Shown here piece after piece: positions 1-13,200 of a stretch of DNA of 64,000 nt. The stretch is from Mermis nigrescens. Lineage: Eukaryota; Nematoda; Enoplea; Mermithida; Mermithidae. Where the stretch lies: assembly GCA_036768485.1 (NCBI GenBank), contig JAVLUZ010000540.1:124001-188000 (forward strand), in the 5' to 3' direction. Position 1 is the first letter of the stretch, and each line of letters begins with the position of its first letter. The notes under the pieces are model-generated. The model made no database searches and was not told where the DNA came from. It worked only from the letters and a program-made list of their open reading frames with translations. Position numbers and translations under genes: made by a program.

Positions 1-822
1 CCACATTACGATAGAGATCTGACACGTACCTACTATTGCAATATCATTACACAGCAGTAATCACGTAGGGTAGTTAAGCACAACGCGGGTCACTTAACAT
101 GTAACGTATTAATCCAAAATTACAACTTGTATTTAAAGTGTCAAGCATGCATGCACAGTATGGGGAATAAAATCAACAATTTGTTCTGATGTGCCTTTAC
201 AGGGGTCCACTAAAGTAAAAAATTGAAAATTCTTAAAGTATATGTGAAAGTCCGCTAAATAGATTTTAGTACACTTTTTGAGCTAATAAGCCCAAAAATT
301 TTGGGCTCGTCGCGCCTTATTTATTCATTTTCGACAAAATTATACATTTTGGGCGAAAAGATCGGTAAAAACGCTTAAAACTGCGTCTTTTGTTTGATTT
401 TTGTGGAAATCGCGAATTCTGGAGGTGTGAAATTTCTGGTGCAAGGGTGACAATCTTTCTGGGGAGTGCACAAACCTCCAAAATTGTGTATAGTTACAAG
501 AAACATCGGTAGAGGGGTGAACAGCAAAAGGATTCAAAGAGCTCGATATCTAAAAGCTATCAAAGCTGAATCGGAAATCTCGGTTAAAAGTGGCACACTT
601 CTTATTAAAACTAGTAAATAAATAGAAGAAAAATGCGAAGGCACAAGTGAAAGGAAATTTCCGAATAAAGCACATTTAGATTCAAAATCTTCGCGAAGTT
701 TCCAAGTGCGCCCTATTTTTTAAAGTAATGACCCGAACTTTGAAGGGCTTACGCAAGTTCTTGATTCCATTTCCAAGACCGGTCTGTTCAGTATTATTAC
801 AATAATTTATTATGATTCTTAA

Positions 823-879
<57 letters not shown>

Positions 880-2258
880 CGGCGAGCTTCCTGGCCACTC
901 TTTATGCACAGATAATTTTTTTTCGTCAATCTTTCAGTCTTCAGCGCAAGAAATCATTGAAATATACCTAAGCGAATGTTAATTGTAGATACAGGGTGGG
1001 CCACCTAAGTATCCACAATGTTTTTCGACTACAACTTCCTCAATAATAATCCAAATTTGATAAAATTTGAGCATACATCAGATTAGTTGATCGCAAAGTA
1101 ATTTTCAAAATTTTATAAAAACAAACAAGTTGGTCGAACACTACACTAGCTCTATGGGATCACAAATTTTCTCAATCATGACCTACCATCGTTTCTCAAA
1201 TACTCGTACTGTTTGTCGTTCTCATTCGGTAGTGACTTCCGTGAAAGCCAATCTAATGCGATTTTAAAGGTCAAGAATATTGTCAAAGCATATGCTGCAC
1301 AATGTAGACTGAAGATTTCACACAGAACTTGCCATAGGAAATCGAATAGAGTCAAATCAGATAAACAACGTTCTCATTTGATTTAGCTCCATGTGATCGC
1401 TCATTTGATTTGATTGCACTCAATTTTTTCGAGTAGGGCTTTTTCAAGATAAAAGTGCGCAAGGAAAACTCTGCTAGTATTGCTGAGTTTCAAAATTACA
1501 TTTGATTGGCTTTCATTAAAGTTATTAACCATAGGTGCACAACATGGCCGACCTTGACAAAGGGTCAGCCCGTCTGGGAGGAAGGTCAAAAATTGAGCTT
1601 TTTTAAGCCGAAATGACCTCGTGAACTGATATAAGCGCTAAAATAGCGTTAAAACTACATTATTACACAGTTTCTGGTCAATTTGATGCACTTCTGAAGA
1701 AAACTTCCAATTTTTATCCGTTAGAAGAAAAGACCAAATTTCGATGTAGTCCTAAGTTCAAAAGACGAAAAGTAACTCGACTAATACATTTATAAAACAA
1801 CAGCTGAATTGAATCTTGAGGCCGGCCGATTTTTTACGGGTCGAATCTGACAAAAGGCGCATTATTAAGCGGAACAAACAGCAGGTGCTAATAGAAGAGG
1901 TTAAGCGCTTAAGTAGCACATATATCTCTCATATAATTAATAAATTAGACGTCACGTTTACGTAATATCTGTGCACTTTGATTTCGTGAACAAAAAAAAC
2001 ATGCTGTAAAAATAAACAAATAGAAACCAAATAGGATGAAATTATTTGTTGAGACGTTGGCAATATTATTACTTATTGAAGATACCAGGAAAAAGTTGAT
2101 AGCAATAGCTAAAAACGCTTCATCGCTATCTGTTGCCCGACTTACCAAGCTTGTAATTCACGGCATGCATTTTTAGTTTGGAGAAAAAGGTAAAGCCCAT
2201 TTACATGACTGGTTGTACATATGTGTGTAGATTTAATGTCTCAAAATTATATATGAGG
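1..2258. other. non-coding stretch left of OLA1 exon 10
   Basis: No exon recognised on either strand. About 330-500 is a decayed MITE-A half (GCGAATTCTGGAGG, then GTGAAATTTCTGG). About 1535-1745 is a decayed MITE-E-like copy (CATAGGTGCACAACATGG). The rest shows no structure I can name. Confidence 0.4.
822..879. repeat. (ATT)n microsatellite
   Basis: About 19 uninterrupted ATT/TTA units. Confidence 0.98.
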
Positions 2259-2687
2259 CATAGTTTCCCAAGGTCGAAGTTCAGGGGGGTGAAATCCCGA
2301 AATTTAGAACCACTAGAATTAGAGTCTAGCCTTTTTTGCAGGTCAAATATGAAAAATGGCTAAAACATCCTATAAAGTATGTTTTAATGTGGAAAACTGC
2401 ATTTTTAACTACTTTTTGTCCCATTCTGACTAGTTTCGTCACTCTTGTAAGTAAAAAATATAAGAATTAATCGCAAATTTTTCCTTTTCAGATCATTTTA
2501 AGTTCATTCTAGGTATTTTATGGGTAAACAAAACAGAAATGTATTAGTCAAAGCGAAGCGCCGAAAAATTTTCAATATCTTCGCTGCTTTTGTACCCAAA
2601 AATCATGCATAAAATGTTTGATATGTAGCTAAAAAATCGTCCGACAGTGATTCAAGTCTCGGACCCTGCCCCCTATGGGAATAAGTG
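2259..2687. mobile_element. MITE-I copy, 429 bp, with exact 8-bp duplication
   Basis: Bounded by perfect ATATGAGG duplications at 2251-2258 and 2688-2695. Ends are CATAGTTTCCC and GGGAATAAGTG. The interior carries AGCGAAGCGCCG, half of the common palindrome. It is the undisturbed counterpart of the copy at 49628-50801. Non-coding, hAT-type by duplication length. Confidence 0.85.
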
Positions 2688-3307
2688 ATATGAGGGATGC
2701 TCACTTTGACCCCTCAACCATTTAGAAGGAACGGGGTGAATGACTGAATGGCCTTCTAATTTGATAAACAGGAACAAAAGTCGCACGTTAAAGAGGCATC
2801 ATATAGCAAGTTAGTACCCATAAAAATCGGGAGGGGTGGGCGACGGCCAACTTTGTGAAGAATCCAAATTATCGTATGCCTAAGTCGTGAACAAAAAATC
2901 TTAACAGCCCTTTTATCATATTAAACAGCAGCAAGTTACCGAAGGCTGTTTGTGTTTAAACGATTTCTTACAGCTTTACAGCAGCTTTAATAAGAGAATA
3001 ACTTAATAAGGACAACGCACACAAATGTATTTTCTGCATACTGCGTAACAAAGATTATTACTAAGCATTGGATGAATACAGAGAACATTCTGCCCTATGG
3101 AATTTTAAAATTCATGCAGTACTATGTATAAGCATCGACGGCAATAATAAGGTGATACTGAGCTGAAAAGTTCGCCCAATGATATGAAGATCTTTCAAAA
3201 AGAATGCAGAGGATTAACAATTTTGATAAGACTATACGCATTCTTGGAGGGGTGGGGGTTGACCCGACGCAGAATGCCTGCTGGCCCTCAACAAAACGGC
3301 TGCTAAC

Positions 3308-3560
3308 CACACCTGGGCGTGGGGGTTTGGGGGTATGCACCCCCAAGAAACCAAAATACTCACCCCAGAAATCAAAATACCCCTCCAGAATTCAATTTTA
3401 AAAAATTTGTTTCGTTTTTTCACAATTTTTTGACGCCAATGGATAGTGCTCGATGAGAAACGTTGAAAAATGGTGTTTTCGCCATTCCACCATTTTTAAG
3501 GTCATTTTTTTACCTTTGAAAAATCTTGCACCCCTAGAATTTTGATGCTGCCCACGTATG
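3308..3560. mobile_element. MITE-C copy, 253 bp
   Basis: Flanked by perfect CTGCTAAC duplications (3300-3307, 3561-3568). Ends CACACCTGGGCGTGGGGG and CTGCCCACGTATG. Reverse orientation relative to the copy at 54581. Inserted in a half MITE-A whose remainder runs to 3671. Confidence 0.9.
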
Positions 3561-3671
3561 CTGCTAACCCTCCACCTGAATTGCGGATTTTCCAAAAAAA
3601 TCGCAGAATATTTTTCAAAGTGTTTTGACTATATTTTGGCTCAAAAGTATCAAATTTTCGGCGCATCGCGC

Positions 3672-4100
3672 CACGGTTTTTTTTGTAATCGGCAAACATT
3701 TTTCACGATATACAAAGACTTTTCGGGACCGTCATTAGACATGTACAAAGATTTTCGGGGAGGCAAAAACTATAAAAATGTATATAATTTTTAAAAATTT
3801 CCGGCGCTTCGCACCGAGACGAGGAATTGTGTTGTTACAAATATCTTTATAATGGCAGGCATTGCATTTAAAAAGGAAAAATGCCAAATTTTTCGGCGCT
3901 TCGCGCAGTCTGGAGACAATTTTTAGCATTTTTTCTCGTCAAAAACCCATAAATTAGCTAAAACACACTACCAAAGACCGAAAAACGTTGTTTCACCGCA
4001 CTGAAAGCGCTACTGTAGCATATTTTGGTACCCAAAAGTTACACGTACAAAATGTACAAAGACTTTTGGGGACCATCTTTGTATCTACATATATAAAGGT
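3672..4100. mobile_element. hAT-B copy, right end degenerate, inserted in the GCGCTTCGCGCC palindrome
   Basis: The left end CACGGTTTTTTTTGTAATCGG is preceded by CATCGCGC (3664-3671), the same 8 palindrome positions duplicated by the copies at 29201 and 18946. The interior has palindromes at about 3805 and 3895 and the TTTGTACA-type motifs. The right terminus is lost close to OLA1 exon 10. Confidence 0.7.
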
Positions 4101-4121
4101 TTGTGATTATGCCAAACATAC

Positions 4122-4244
4122 TTTGACGGCAGCTTCTGATCCCTCCGATTTGAAATCAGCAAATTTCATCACTTCGGCCATAATGAATCCTTTTTCGAAA
4201 TCGCCATGTATTCTGCCGGCCGCTTGCGGGGCCTTTGTGCCTTT
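4122..4244 (-). CDS. OLA1: OLA1 exon 10 (TGS domain)
   Basis: Encodes [20 protein letters not shown] then [21 protein letters not shown], residues 322-362. Acceptor TTTTTTTTAG|AAA, donor AAA|GTATGT. A degenerate hAT-B copy begins about 20 bp past the donor. The expected last exon (an AAGKYRQQGRNY-like block) is not recognisable further left. Confidence 0.92.
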
Positions 4245-7200
4245 CTAAAAAAAAGTATGAAGGCTTTTTTCGCTTTGTAGAAAATTCAAAGCATAGATGC
4301 ACAAGCTCAGGATCGGCAGGGGGGTAAAGTCCTAGAAATCCAAAACAGTAAACTAAATGTTCACGATCTTTTTGCTGATTCAACGACCAAAATGATTAAA
4401 ATAGGCTATAAAACGTTTTCGTGGTAATATCGCACTTTTAGTTCATTTTGACCACATTATATAACTTTTAGCATTGAAAAAATATGAAAAACGATAGCTT
4501 TTGGGCGATTTTCGAGTATAAAGTACATAAAAGTACTAATCCGGCGTGAAGCGCCGGAAAAGTTTTGAAATTTTTACTACTTTTGACATCAAAAAAGATG
4601 CAAAAAATTCCGTCAACTCAATTTCGCGAACAATACCTGTCTGGCTGACCTTTCAGCGGGAGGGGGTGATACCCCCGCACGTACATGGATGATTCCTACC
4701 CCACTATTTGTTTACCACAATTCGTCCTCATCACAATTAATCCCTCCTCAATTCGTCCCCATCACAATTTGATTCAACCCTCCACGATTCGTCCCCCGTC
4801 AGAATCCATCGTACCAAAACTCGACCCCTTGTACGAATTTCTTATTAAAATGATAAAAAATCCCCTGTAAAGAATTTTTTGTTCCTATAAATTGCTAGAG
4901 GCGTATTAATTTACTCACATCATTTTAATTTAACAATATCTTACATTCATTGTATTTATGCATTGAACACAGATTAGATGTATTGATTGTAAAGAGATGC
5001 TTACGCGATTCGTTAGTTAGCAATCACGTATTTTTTACAACAGTTGTGCTTATATCATTCTTAATTTCCGAGACTACTAAGAACGCTTTACTGACAAATC
5101 AGCTGAATAATGCAAAAAAGCGAATTGCATCTCATTTATTATCAATTATTAGCATTATTATCAGCTATGCCATTACTAGCTATGCTGTAAACTTTCTTTC
5201 GTTCTTTCGACATTATCTTTCGTTAAATCCTTCTTTAATGTAATTTTTTATTGCATTTTCTACGGTAGTAATTGGCTAATAAATATTATTATAAAATGTG
5301 TGACAGAATTTAAAAAAAGAATGAAACGAGTAGTTAATGATAACGCTCTAAGTAATTTGTAGAAGCAATTAAATTCTTCTCATGAAATTTTTCATTATTT
5401 CTTAAAAGAAATGCGTTCCAAAGGACGAGTCGTGGAGGGATGAATTGTGGTAGGGACGAATCGTGGCGTACGAATTTTCCATATCCCTTTTTGTATATCC
5501 GATTCACAACACGCATGCACGGCCAATAAGAGAAATACGAGGATCCTAGATTAGGACCGTAGAATATTCAAATTTCAGATGCCGGCCTCGAAGCACCATA
5601 ACTTAGACCAGCAACACGACCATCGTAGATTTCGAAGGTTCAGAGTTGAGAAAAGCGCAAAATCTCCAAATCCGGACACAGTAAATTTAGTGTTATGGCG
5701 TTCTTTGCAAGTCAAATGCAAAATAATCCAATTAGCATGCACTAATGAGGGAAAATAGCATTTTTAGTGTTTTTTAGCCTATTCTGACCCGTTCCGCCAC
5801 TTTCATCGATGAAAAGTAATGAAATTCGTCGAAAATTTTAACTTTTAGATAATTTATTTTCATTTCAGACATTTTAGGGGTGTACATGACAAAAACTTAT
5901 GTTTTGTGCCGAAAAAACTCTGACATCAGTGGGTAATATATTTGTTCCGAAAATCATGCACAACATGATCGACAAGCTCAAAATCGCCTATTACACGACC
6001 ACATATGAAAAAAAGAAAAAATGAGCGCCATACAAATTTATGAAATACGCCTCAATATATAAATATGGCGGGTACATACAATTCTCATATGCGGGTGGAG
6101 TAACCATAAAGCGACACAGCTTCTGTTTAAAAAGATCCTTTCTTTGAGAATAAGATCCCCGAAACTAGTTTTATCTGTTTGAGCAAGAACACATAGTGTT
6201 CGAGAAAAAAGGCTTATTTTGTTTTCACTTGAATCTCTTCGAATATGGAAAGTTCGAGAGAATCTTTTTACCTGTACACGGCACAACTTCCATTAATATT
6301 TTAGCAGAAAAATTATCGTACATCTCTTGATGCTGTTTATTTGACACCTTACTAGCCAACGTCGTACGCAGATTTACTTTTGTCAATATTCAATTAAAAT
6401 TATGCGTTATCAACTAATATTGAGCAAATTTTTAATTAGGAGATAAGCTATGACCTTTACTTAAGTAAGTTTTATTTCATTTCCAACATGCTTTCTGGAT
6501 ATAATACAGAAATTTTCGACGAAGAAAGGCTGACTATCGGAACTAAGGTGGACACAAATCAGTCTCAAATCCTCGTGCAACAAAGAAATATCACTGAGCG
6601 CACAAACCTTCATGCTAAAAACGGTGAAAATATGTTTAAAATTAATTACTTTTAGTAAAAGCGAATCCGTTTAGCGTTATTTACAGATTCTGGAGAAAGT
6701 AATGTAAAACTTTGCTTGAAATACGGTTCAAGTTCCGATTATTCAATGAAAATGTTTGGGTTTGATGCATAATTGACGCTCATTGCGGCAAAGAGTCTGT
6801 ACACAAACATTTGGTTTCAGCTGAGGAAAAATATTTTTTGTTTATGTTTTGGAAGTTAGTGGCCTTACGCAGATATTCACAAAAATTTTAATGGTTGCAA
6901 TAGAATTCTGTAGGACAATGAGCTCACTTCAAAAGAATCAAGAGCTTAAAGCCCATTTTAGAGCACATGTTGGACATTGTACTCATACATATGTACATGG
7001 GCAGCAGCGAAATTCTAGGAAAAGGGGAAGGGGGGGTGGTCGATACCGGCAAAAATTCCAAAAACATGCCAAAAATCGAATTTTGCGGGTCTATCGGATT
7101 CTGGGGAGGGAGCTTGAACCCCCACGACCATGTGTGCTTGCACTGTAATTTCGGATATATCAATACTATGACAATGGATGTTTAGCAAAAGGTCATAAAG

Positions 7201-10200
7201 GTACGCAAGCCTTAACTCACAAAGTTTTAAACTTTGCTAAAGTTTCAAAAGACTTACTGCAAAAATAAAAGTGTGCGTTATTTTTCCCGAACACACAGGA
7301 CATACACACGAGCAACAATTAATATGGCTAAAAAAAGTAGACGAGTGAAATGAATTACAGCAGAAGTCAGATCGATTAATTTTCACAAGATAAAGCATAA
7401 ATAAGACATTTTTAGATTTTCAGAAAAATATACGATATATTGCAATAAACTTGCCTTAAACTTTTTTTTGACCGAGAAAAGTGAATTAGTAGTTGTGATG
7501 TAAAGCATAAATTTGTTGTTAATTTTTAAAACATGTAGACAAAACAGATTTCAACACACATTTCAGGCGTCATGTTACTTTTTGTTACCCCAGTAATTTG
7601 AGTAAAAAATTGTTATTTCTAAATTTCTAAATTTACCTCATGCGTTTTAAGTATGTAATAGCGCGTGTATGCCATTACTTTATAATTAATGAAATTAAAA
7701 GTTTCAATTTTAATTTTTAGATCTTATGTCGTTCCGCAAACTTACCTGCACAGTCCAAGCACGAACTTCGTCTTTGCCGCACGTGAAAAAGTACTCCAAT
7801 TGCAAAGCCTTGTAACCGGTTTTTATGATTTTTTCAAGCGCGCTTAATTAAAATTAGAAAAACTGAATTATTGAATATCAAGGCGTCACATATGCACACA
7901 AGGAGGTGTACGTGGGCCGCAAGAAAATTCTGGATGGTGTGCAAGATTTTTCAAATGTAAAAAAATGGCCTTAAAAATGGTAGTTTGGCGAACAAAACAC
8001 CATTTTTCGACGTTTATCAAGCACTATCCATTGGCATCAAAAAATTGCGAAAAAAACGAAAAATTTTCAAAAATTCCATTCTGGGGGAGGGGTATTTTGG
8101 TTTCTCGAGGGGGGGGTGCATACCCCCCAAACCCTCCATGCCCAGGTGTAGGTGCACACCTACCAGGACTTTCGATAAGCATGCCCCTTCAGGCCATTTT
8201 GGACCAAAGCCGATTGCTTGACCCATGAAAAAGCGTCAAATTACGCCAAACAGTGTAATTTCAAATACGTATACTTACTTTTTGAGCATACTGTGCTTTT
8301 TTTAGAAACTTTTCTTTCATGATTTTGCGTATATTTGATGTAGCAGGTCCTTCACTTGCACTTATAGCTATTTTTTGAAAGCAGATTTAACAACGAATAT
8401 TCATCAAATAAGTAAAAAATTACTTATTCCCCCTTGCCCAAGGAAACTCAGCTTATCCCGCTCCCAGAGCATTGACCACGTGCAATGTGCATATATGCCA
8501 GCTGTGTAATACAATGGTCCATGTTTACAAATTCAATGGATCTTGTGGTTTTAATACGAGCTTACACAAGCGTACGATTTATTCTCTTATTTTCAATAGA
8601 AATTTTTTACTTATTTTTTCTATGCATTTTTTCTATTTTCTACGAACATTAGCAGAACTTTACATCATCTCACCTGGTCGTAGCTTTGCTTTGTAAATAT
8701 GCTTGTCTTTCATCATCAGGCATTTCGATGAGCTTATATTCCAGTGAACCGCTGAATGGAATAATAGAAGCTCCGGGATCGTGCTCGTCGATCCATGCTT
8801 TGATTTTAGGGAGCCTTATAATCATGGTTAGAGAATTAAAAATAAATATGTAGATTTTCACTTTGACAGTTACCTAAAATGGCTTCATTAGAAAACATAA
8901 AGTAATTACATTAGTAGGTACAATGTTATCTAACTTATAATGCTGCCAAAGCATCAAGTTAAGGATGAGAAATGTAAATTTTAATAAAATTTAATAGAAA
9001 TTTCTAATAAATCAAGTTAAAATCAAAAATTTTCATTAGGACCCTTAAAAGTCGAAAATGTCAAGGAATAACTTAAAGAATTGGGCGCAAAATTATTAAA
9101 AAACAACAACATTTAACCTTTTTATTCTTCTGAAAAGCAAGATATAGAAACCTCATTCTATGTACATACTTGGATGTACAAAGAGAGTTTTGATGGTTTT
9201 AATGAACCAGTGATGTTGTGAAGAATGTATGATTGAATTTTTAGATCGTACAAACCCTATTCAAATATAGCATGAAATATACAGTTTCCGACTTTCACAC
9301 AAAGAATGAGGCATATTATTGAACGAAGCATGCATATAATAAGGGCATTCAACAGACATTTTCAAAATTTTTGTTTCTTACAAGAGTCCCTAAAGAAAGG
9401 AATAAAAAATTATCGAAGTGTACTTAAAAGGTCGTCAGAACAAGTTTTTTCCGTACTTTTGACTACTAGTAAAGCAAAAATTTTTGCCGAATGGTTTCAG
9501 TATAGTTGTCGTCTTTTGAACCACTCAAATTTGAGTTAGACATGGATAACATATCAAATTTTCCGGGTGTTTCGCGCCAAATCACTAATTTTTTGGTTGC
9601 TTTTCTTTGCAAAGCACAAAGATTGAGTGCAAATACGAATAGTTAAGACATTGTTTATGGATTGGATGATGACAAATAAGTTACGTGGATAATTTAAGCA
9701 ATATATTTTTTGTATATGAGTATGAAATAAACTAAAAATTTTAAAGAAATTTTTTAGAATTTTTCGTCATCATTGTGTAGCGCTCTTTGAGAAACCTTCG
9801 AAAAGGCCTTGATTTTGGCCTATAAAATTCATAATTTATAGCTTACATTGTTTTTAAGTCTTTGTACGAGCAGATGGTTCAAATAAAGATAATGATAAAA
9901 AGATAAGGTAAAGAATAAAAATAATTATGAATAAAAAATTTCAAATTCTTTTTCCTTACACCAAGAACTAGATTTGTTTTCGATTTTTGATTTGAAAAAG
10001 CCCATTTCACATAAATTAGCAACAAAAGATATTTTCAGCAAAAGCCTTAAAAAGGAGCGACTATCCTGTAATCGAAATTTCGGTATGTTAAATTTATGCA
10101 GCACAAATGACCGATCACTAATTCAAAATGAATTGGCCAGGTTTTTTATAGGAAAGTTACACATGTTATTACAACATTATGACGTTATAAGATTTGGATA

Positions 10201-13200
10201 TTATGAGAGACATCAGGGATAAGATTAAAACTAAGATTTTATTACTGAGAATTTATAAGATTCCAGGTACTTTTAGCGAAAAACAAAGCTAATCGATTTT
10301 TACGAATTTTAAAATTACAGATAACTAGAGATTAGAAAGCATAATACGAATTATTTCTCACCATCTGTTCTTTTTCTTCACATACTCATCTTCGGATAAG
10401 TTAACAAGATAAATCATTGGCTTTGATGTTAAGAATAAATAGTGATTAAGAACTTCGATCTGGAAAAAATACATAAGCTTCTTCTCAAAACGACAAACTC
10501 GTCAAGCTGATTATAATCAAAATCAAGACAGACTTCTCTTTCGTTCCACGTTTCAAATCTAACGTGCCTCTTTTTGTCTTCTAACAATTCTTTGACTTTA
10601 ACCAGAACATCCTGAAAAGCAAGAATGCTAACAATTAGGTCCGTATCCCGAACCCGGCCAAGGGGGGCAAACCAACATAAAGTAGTTGGCCTATATCCAG
10701 GCACGTAGTTGGCCGTCCTATTTTGGGGAGACCAACACCAATTTTGGAGGGACTAAGCCCAAAAAGGCCAAAAATAGCACGAAACAACGTTTAAGAAGTC
10801 CTATTTTTCCGATTTTTCTGAATTTTGGGGTCCGAACCCCCTATAAACCCCAGAGGTATGTGTCTGTCTATATCTCAGAAAATTCGTCCGAATAGCTCGA
10901 AAAAAGCCGAATTTTTCGACGTTTTTCGACATGCTCTATCCATTAAAATAATAAAAATCGAACTTTTCCGAAAAATTTTTTTCAGTCAAAAAGCTGCAAA
11001 AAGTGTCATTTTTTGGTGGCGCTTCGGCCAAAATGATAAAAAATAGTCAACATACGGCGCGAAGCACCAAAAATTTGAAGATTTTACGTCAAAAGACAGT
11101 CAATTTTTCCATCTTTCCTTGCATTATCTTACCTTTCAAAATTTATATCCGGCAAGGGGGCGGCCGCCCCCGCCCGCTTGAATACGGCCCTCTTAGCAAT
11201 AATAGGTAAAATATACGGCTAACAAACCACAGATCAAAAATTTTTTTCTAGTTTTTATGAGAAAGGAAAAAATGAGCAACCATCTAAATTTTGCAGTAAA
11301 ACTTAAAAAATAGGGCGATATGGCTTATTTCAATAAGAAGTAAGTCTCGATAATTCGCTGTCGATGCTTGCATTGCAATAAATGTAATGTTTGCATTTCT
11401 TCATATCCTCTGGCGCAAGATTTCTTACACATTCATAGTTTTCGAAGTTTTCGACCTAATGAAAAAAACAAGCTATGGCTGCAATCAGTTAATCATTTAT
11501 AAATGCAGAATTTCAAGCTTGGTAGTGACGACTATAAATTGCAAACTTACAAATTAAATCTCTGTTGCTCTACAAAGTTTTATTTGTTGTTAAGATTTTA
11601 AGGCTCGCACAAAGACTTTCAGAACAATCTTTGTACAATGTACAAAGACTTTATGGTACAAAAATGTAGTAATTTTAGCGCTTTTTCAGACATTTATTTG
11701 CAAGCTGCAATTCGAAGTTTTGGCACTTCGCTCTCAACATTTCAATTTCTACACTTCGAACGCTAAATTAAAACACTCCACAATTAATCTTCGTACAACC
11801 CTAAATATAGTAAGTTTCTTAAAGTTTTTACGGAAAATAAGAACTTTGGCAACTTAGCGCTGTTTTATGTGGTTTGAAACCAAATTGGATTCTTTGTTTT
11901 TTTTGTAAATTCATAAGCGAAACGGCGTTTGTAGTATCATTTCTGATTACGTAATACAAATTGATTCAGATCTAATACAGGTACCTATGTAAAAAACATT
12001 TTCGGGAAAGAGTAGTCGGCCATTTTTAGAGGGATAGGAAGAAATGACCTTCAATTTTTAGTCGAAAATGGCAAAAAAATCTAAAAATGACCTAAAATTG
12101 CTTGATACTACCAAAAGGGGAGGATTGTCAAAAATCTGTCTTTAGGATGGGGGACGGCAGACTGTGTGCAGAGGAATTCCTGACCCCCGTTGTACGTATT
12201 TATGATAACCCGAATACGATACAACCCACTTTCTGTAGACTGTCCAGTGTCCAATGCTGAAATGAGGTTACTGCTATTATCCTTTTTTTACCTTGAATAT
12301 ACATATAATTTTCCATGATTGAATGACACGACGCTATAGTTTCTCGATCCTAGGTTATCAATTTTTTCCAATTTAAATTCAAAATTCTGTTCAAATGTGA
12401 TTTACGTTGTCAATACTTAAACACGCACTGGAGTATTTTTAGCTTTAAACAGAAAAATTGCAGAGCTGATCCACGATGCAGTTTGTTATGAATCGACTGT
12501 ATCAGGCCTAAATTACCGAACAATGTCTCAGATCCTACTGAAGAACATGCATAAAACATTCCCAGAATTTGATTTTCATAATTCCTCGTTTTTTTCACGA
12601 ATTTTTGATGGCGGCTGCCATCTTAAACCTATACTTTGCTTTGATGTATTGAATAGGTACATACCTGATTGAAAAAAGATTGATGAACGGCTTCTCACGC
12701 GAAGTCGATCATCACATACCCAGCTTCCTTAAAGTTGAGATTTTTTATCCCCCTTGATTTAAATAAAAGCTCGTTTTAAGGCCGTTTCTAGTACGTGCGT
12801 TTCGCGATATTTGACCAACAATAGAAGGCCATTCACTCCCTCCCGAAGTAGATGACTAACCCAACTCACACTTTAAACCGTTACATTTACCATTCAGTAT
12901 ATTCCTTATAAAAGTACAGTATAATTCAATAGTCTTAAATTCACTAACGTGCTCAGATTTTTTATTCTTATCCACCGCTCCTCTTGAAACTACTTTTTCA
13001 ATTTTGTCCACCACCGCCGACAACATTTGAATGTCCTTTAAACGCAATTCGTCGAAAATAATTTCCAAGTCTCTGATCGGATTTACGTCTCCTTCAACGT
13101 GACTGACTTCTTCGCTTTCAAACGCTCCTAGAATTAAGCTTCACATACAAGACTTAATTGGTAGGTACATAGTAAAGTATTCGTATAATTCCAAAGATTA

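Noticed and set aside
682..909. Open frame with a long isoleucine run
   Set aside because: It is the translation of the (ATT)n microsatellite.
3122..3600. Overlapping frames reading PPNPH/GGGV-like peptides
   Set aside because: These peptides recur wherever MITE-C occurs and come from its C/G tracts.
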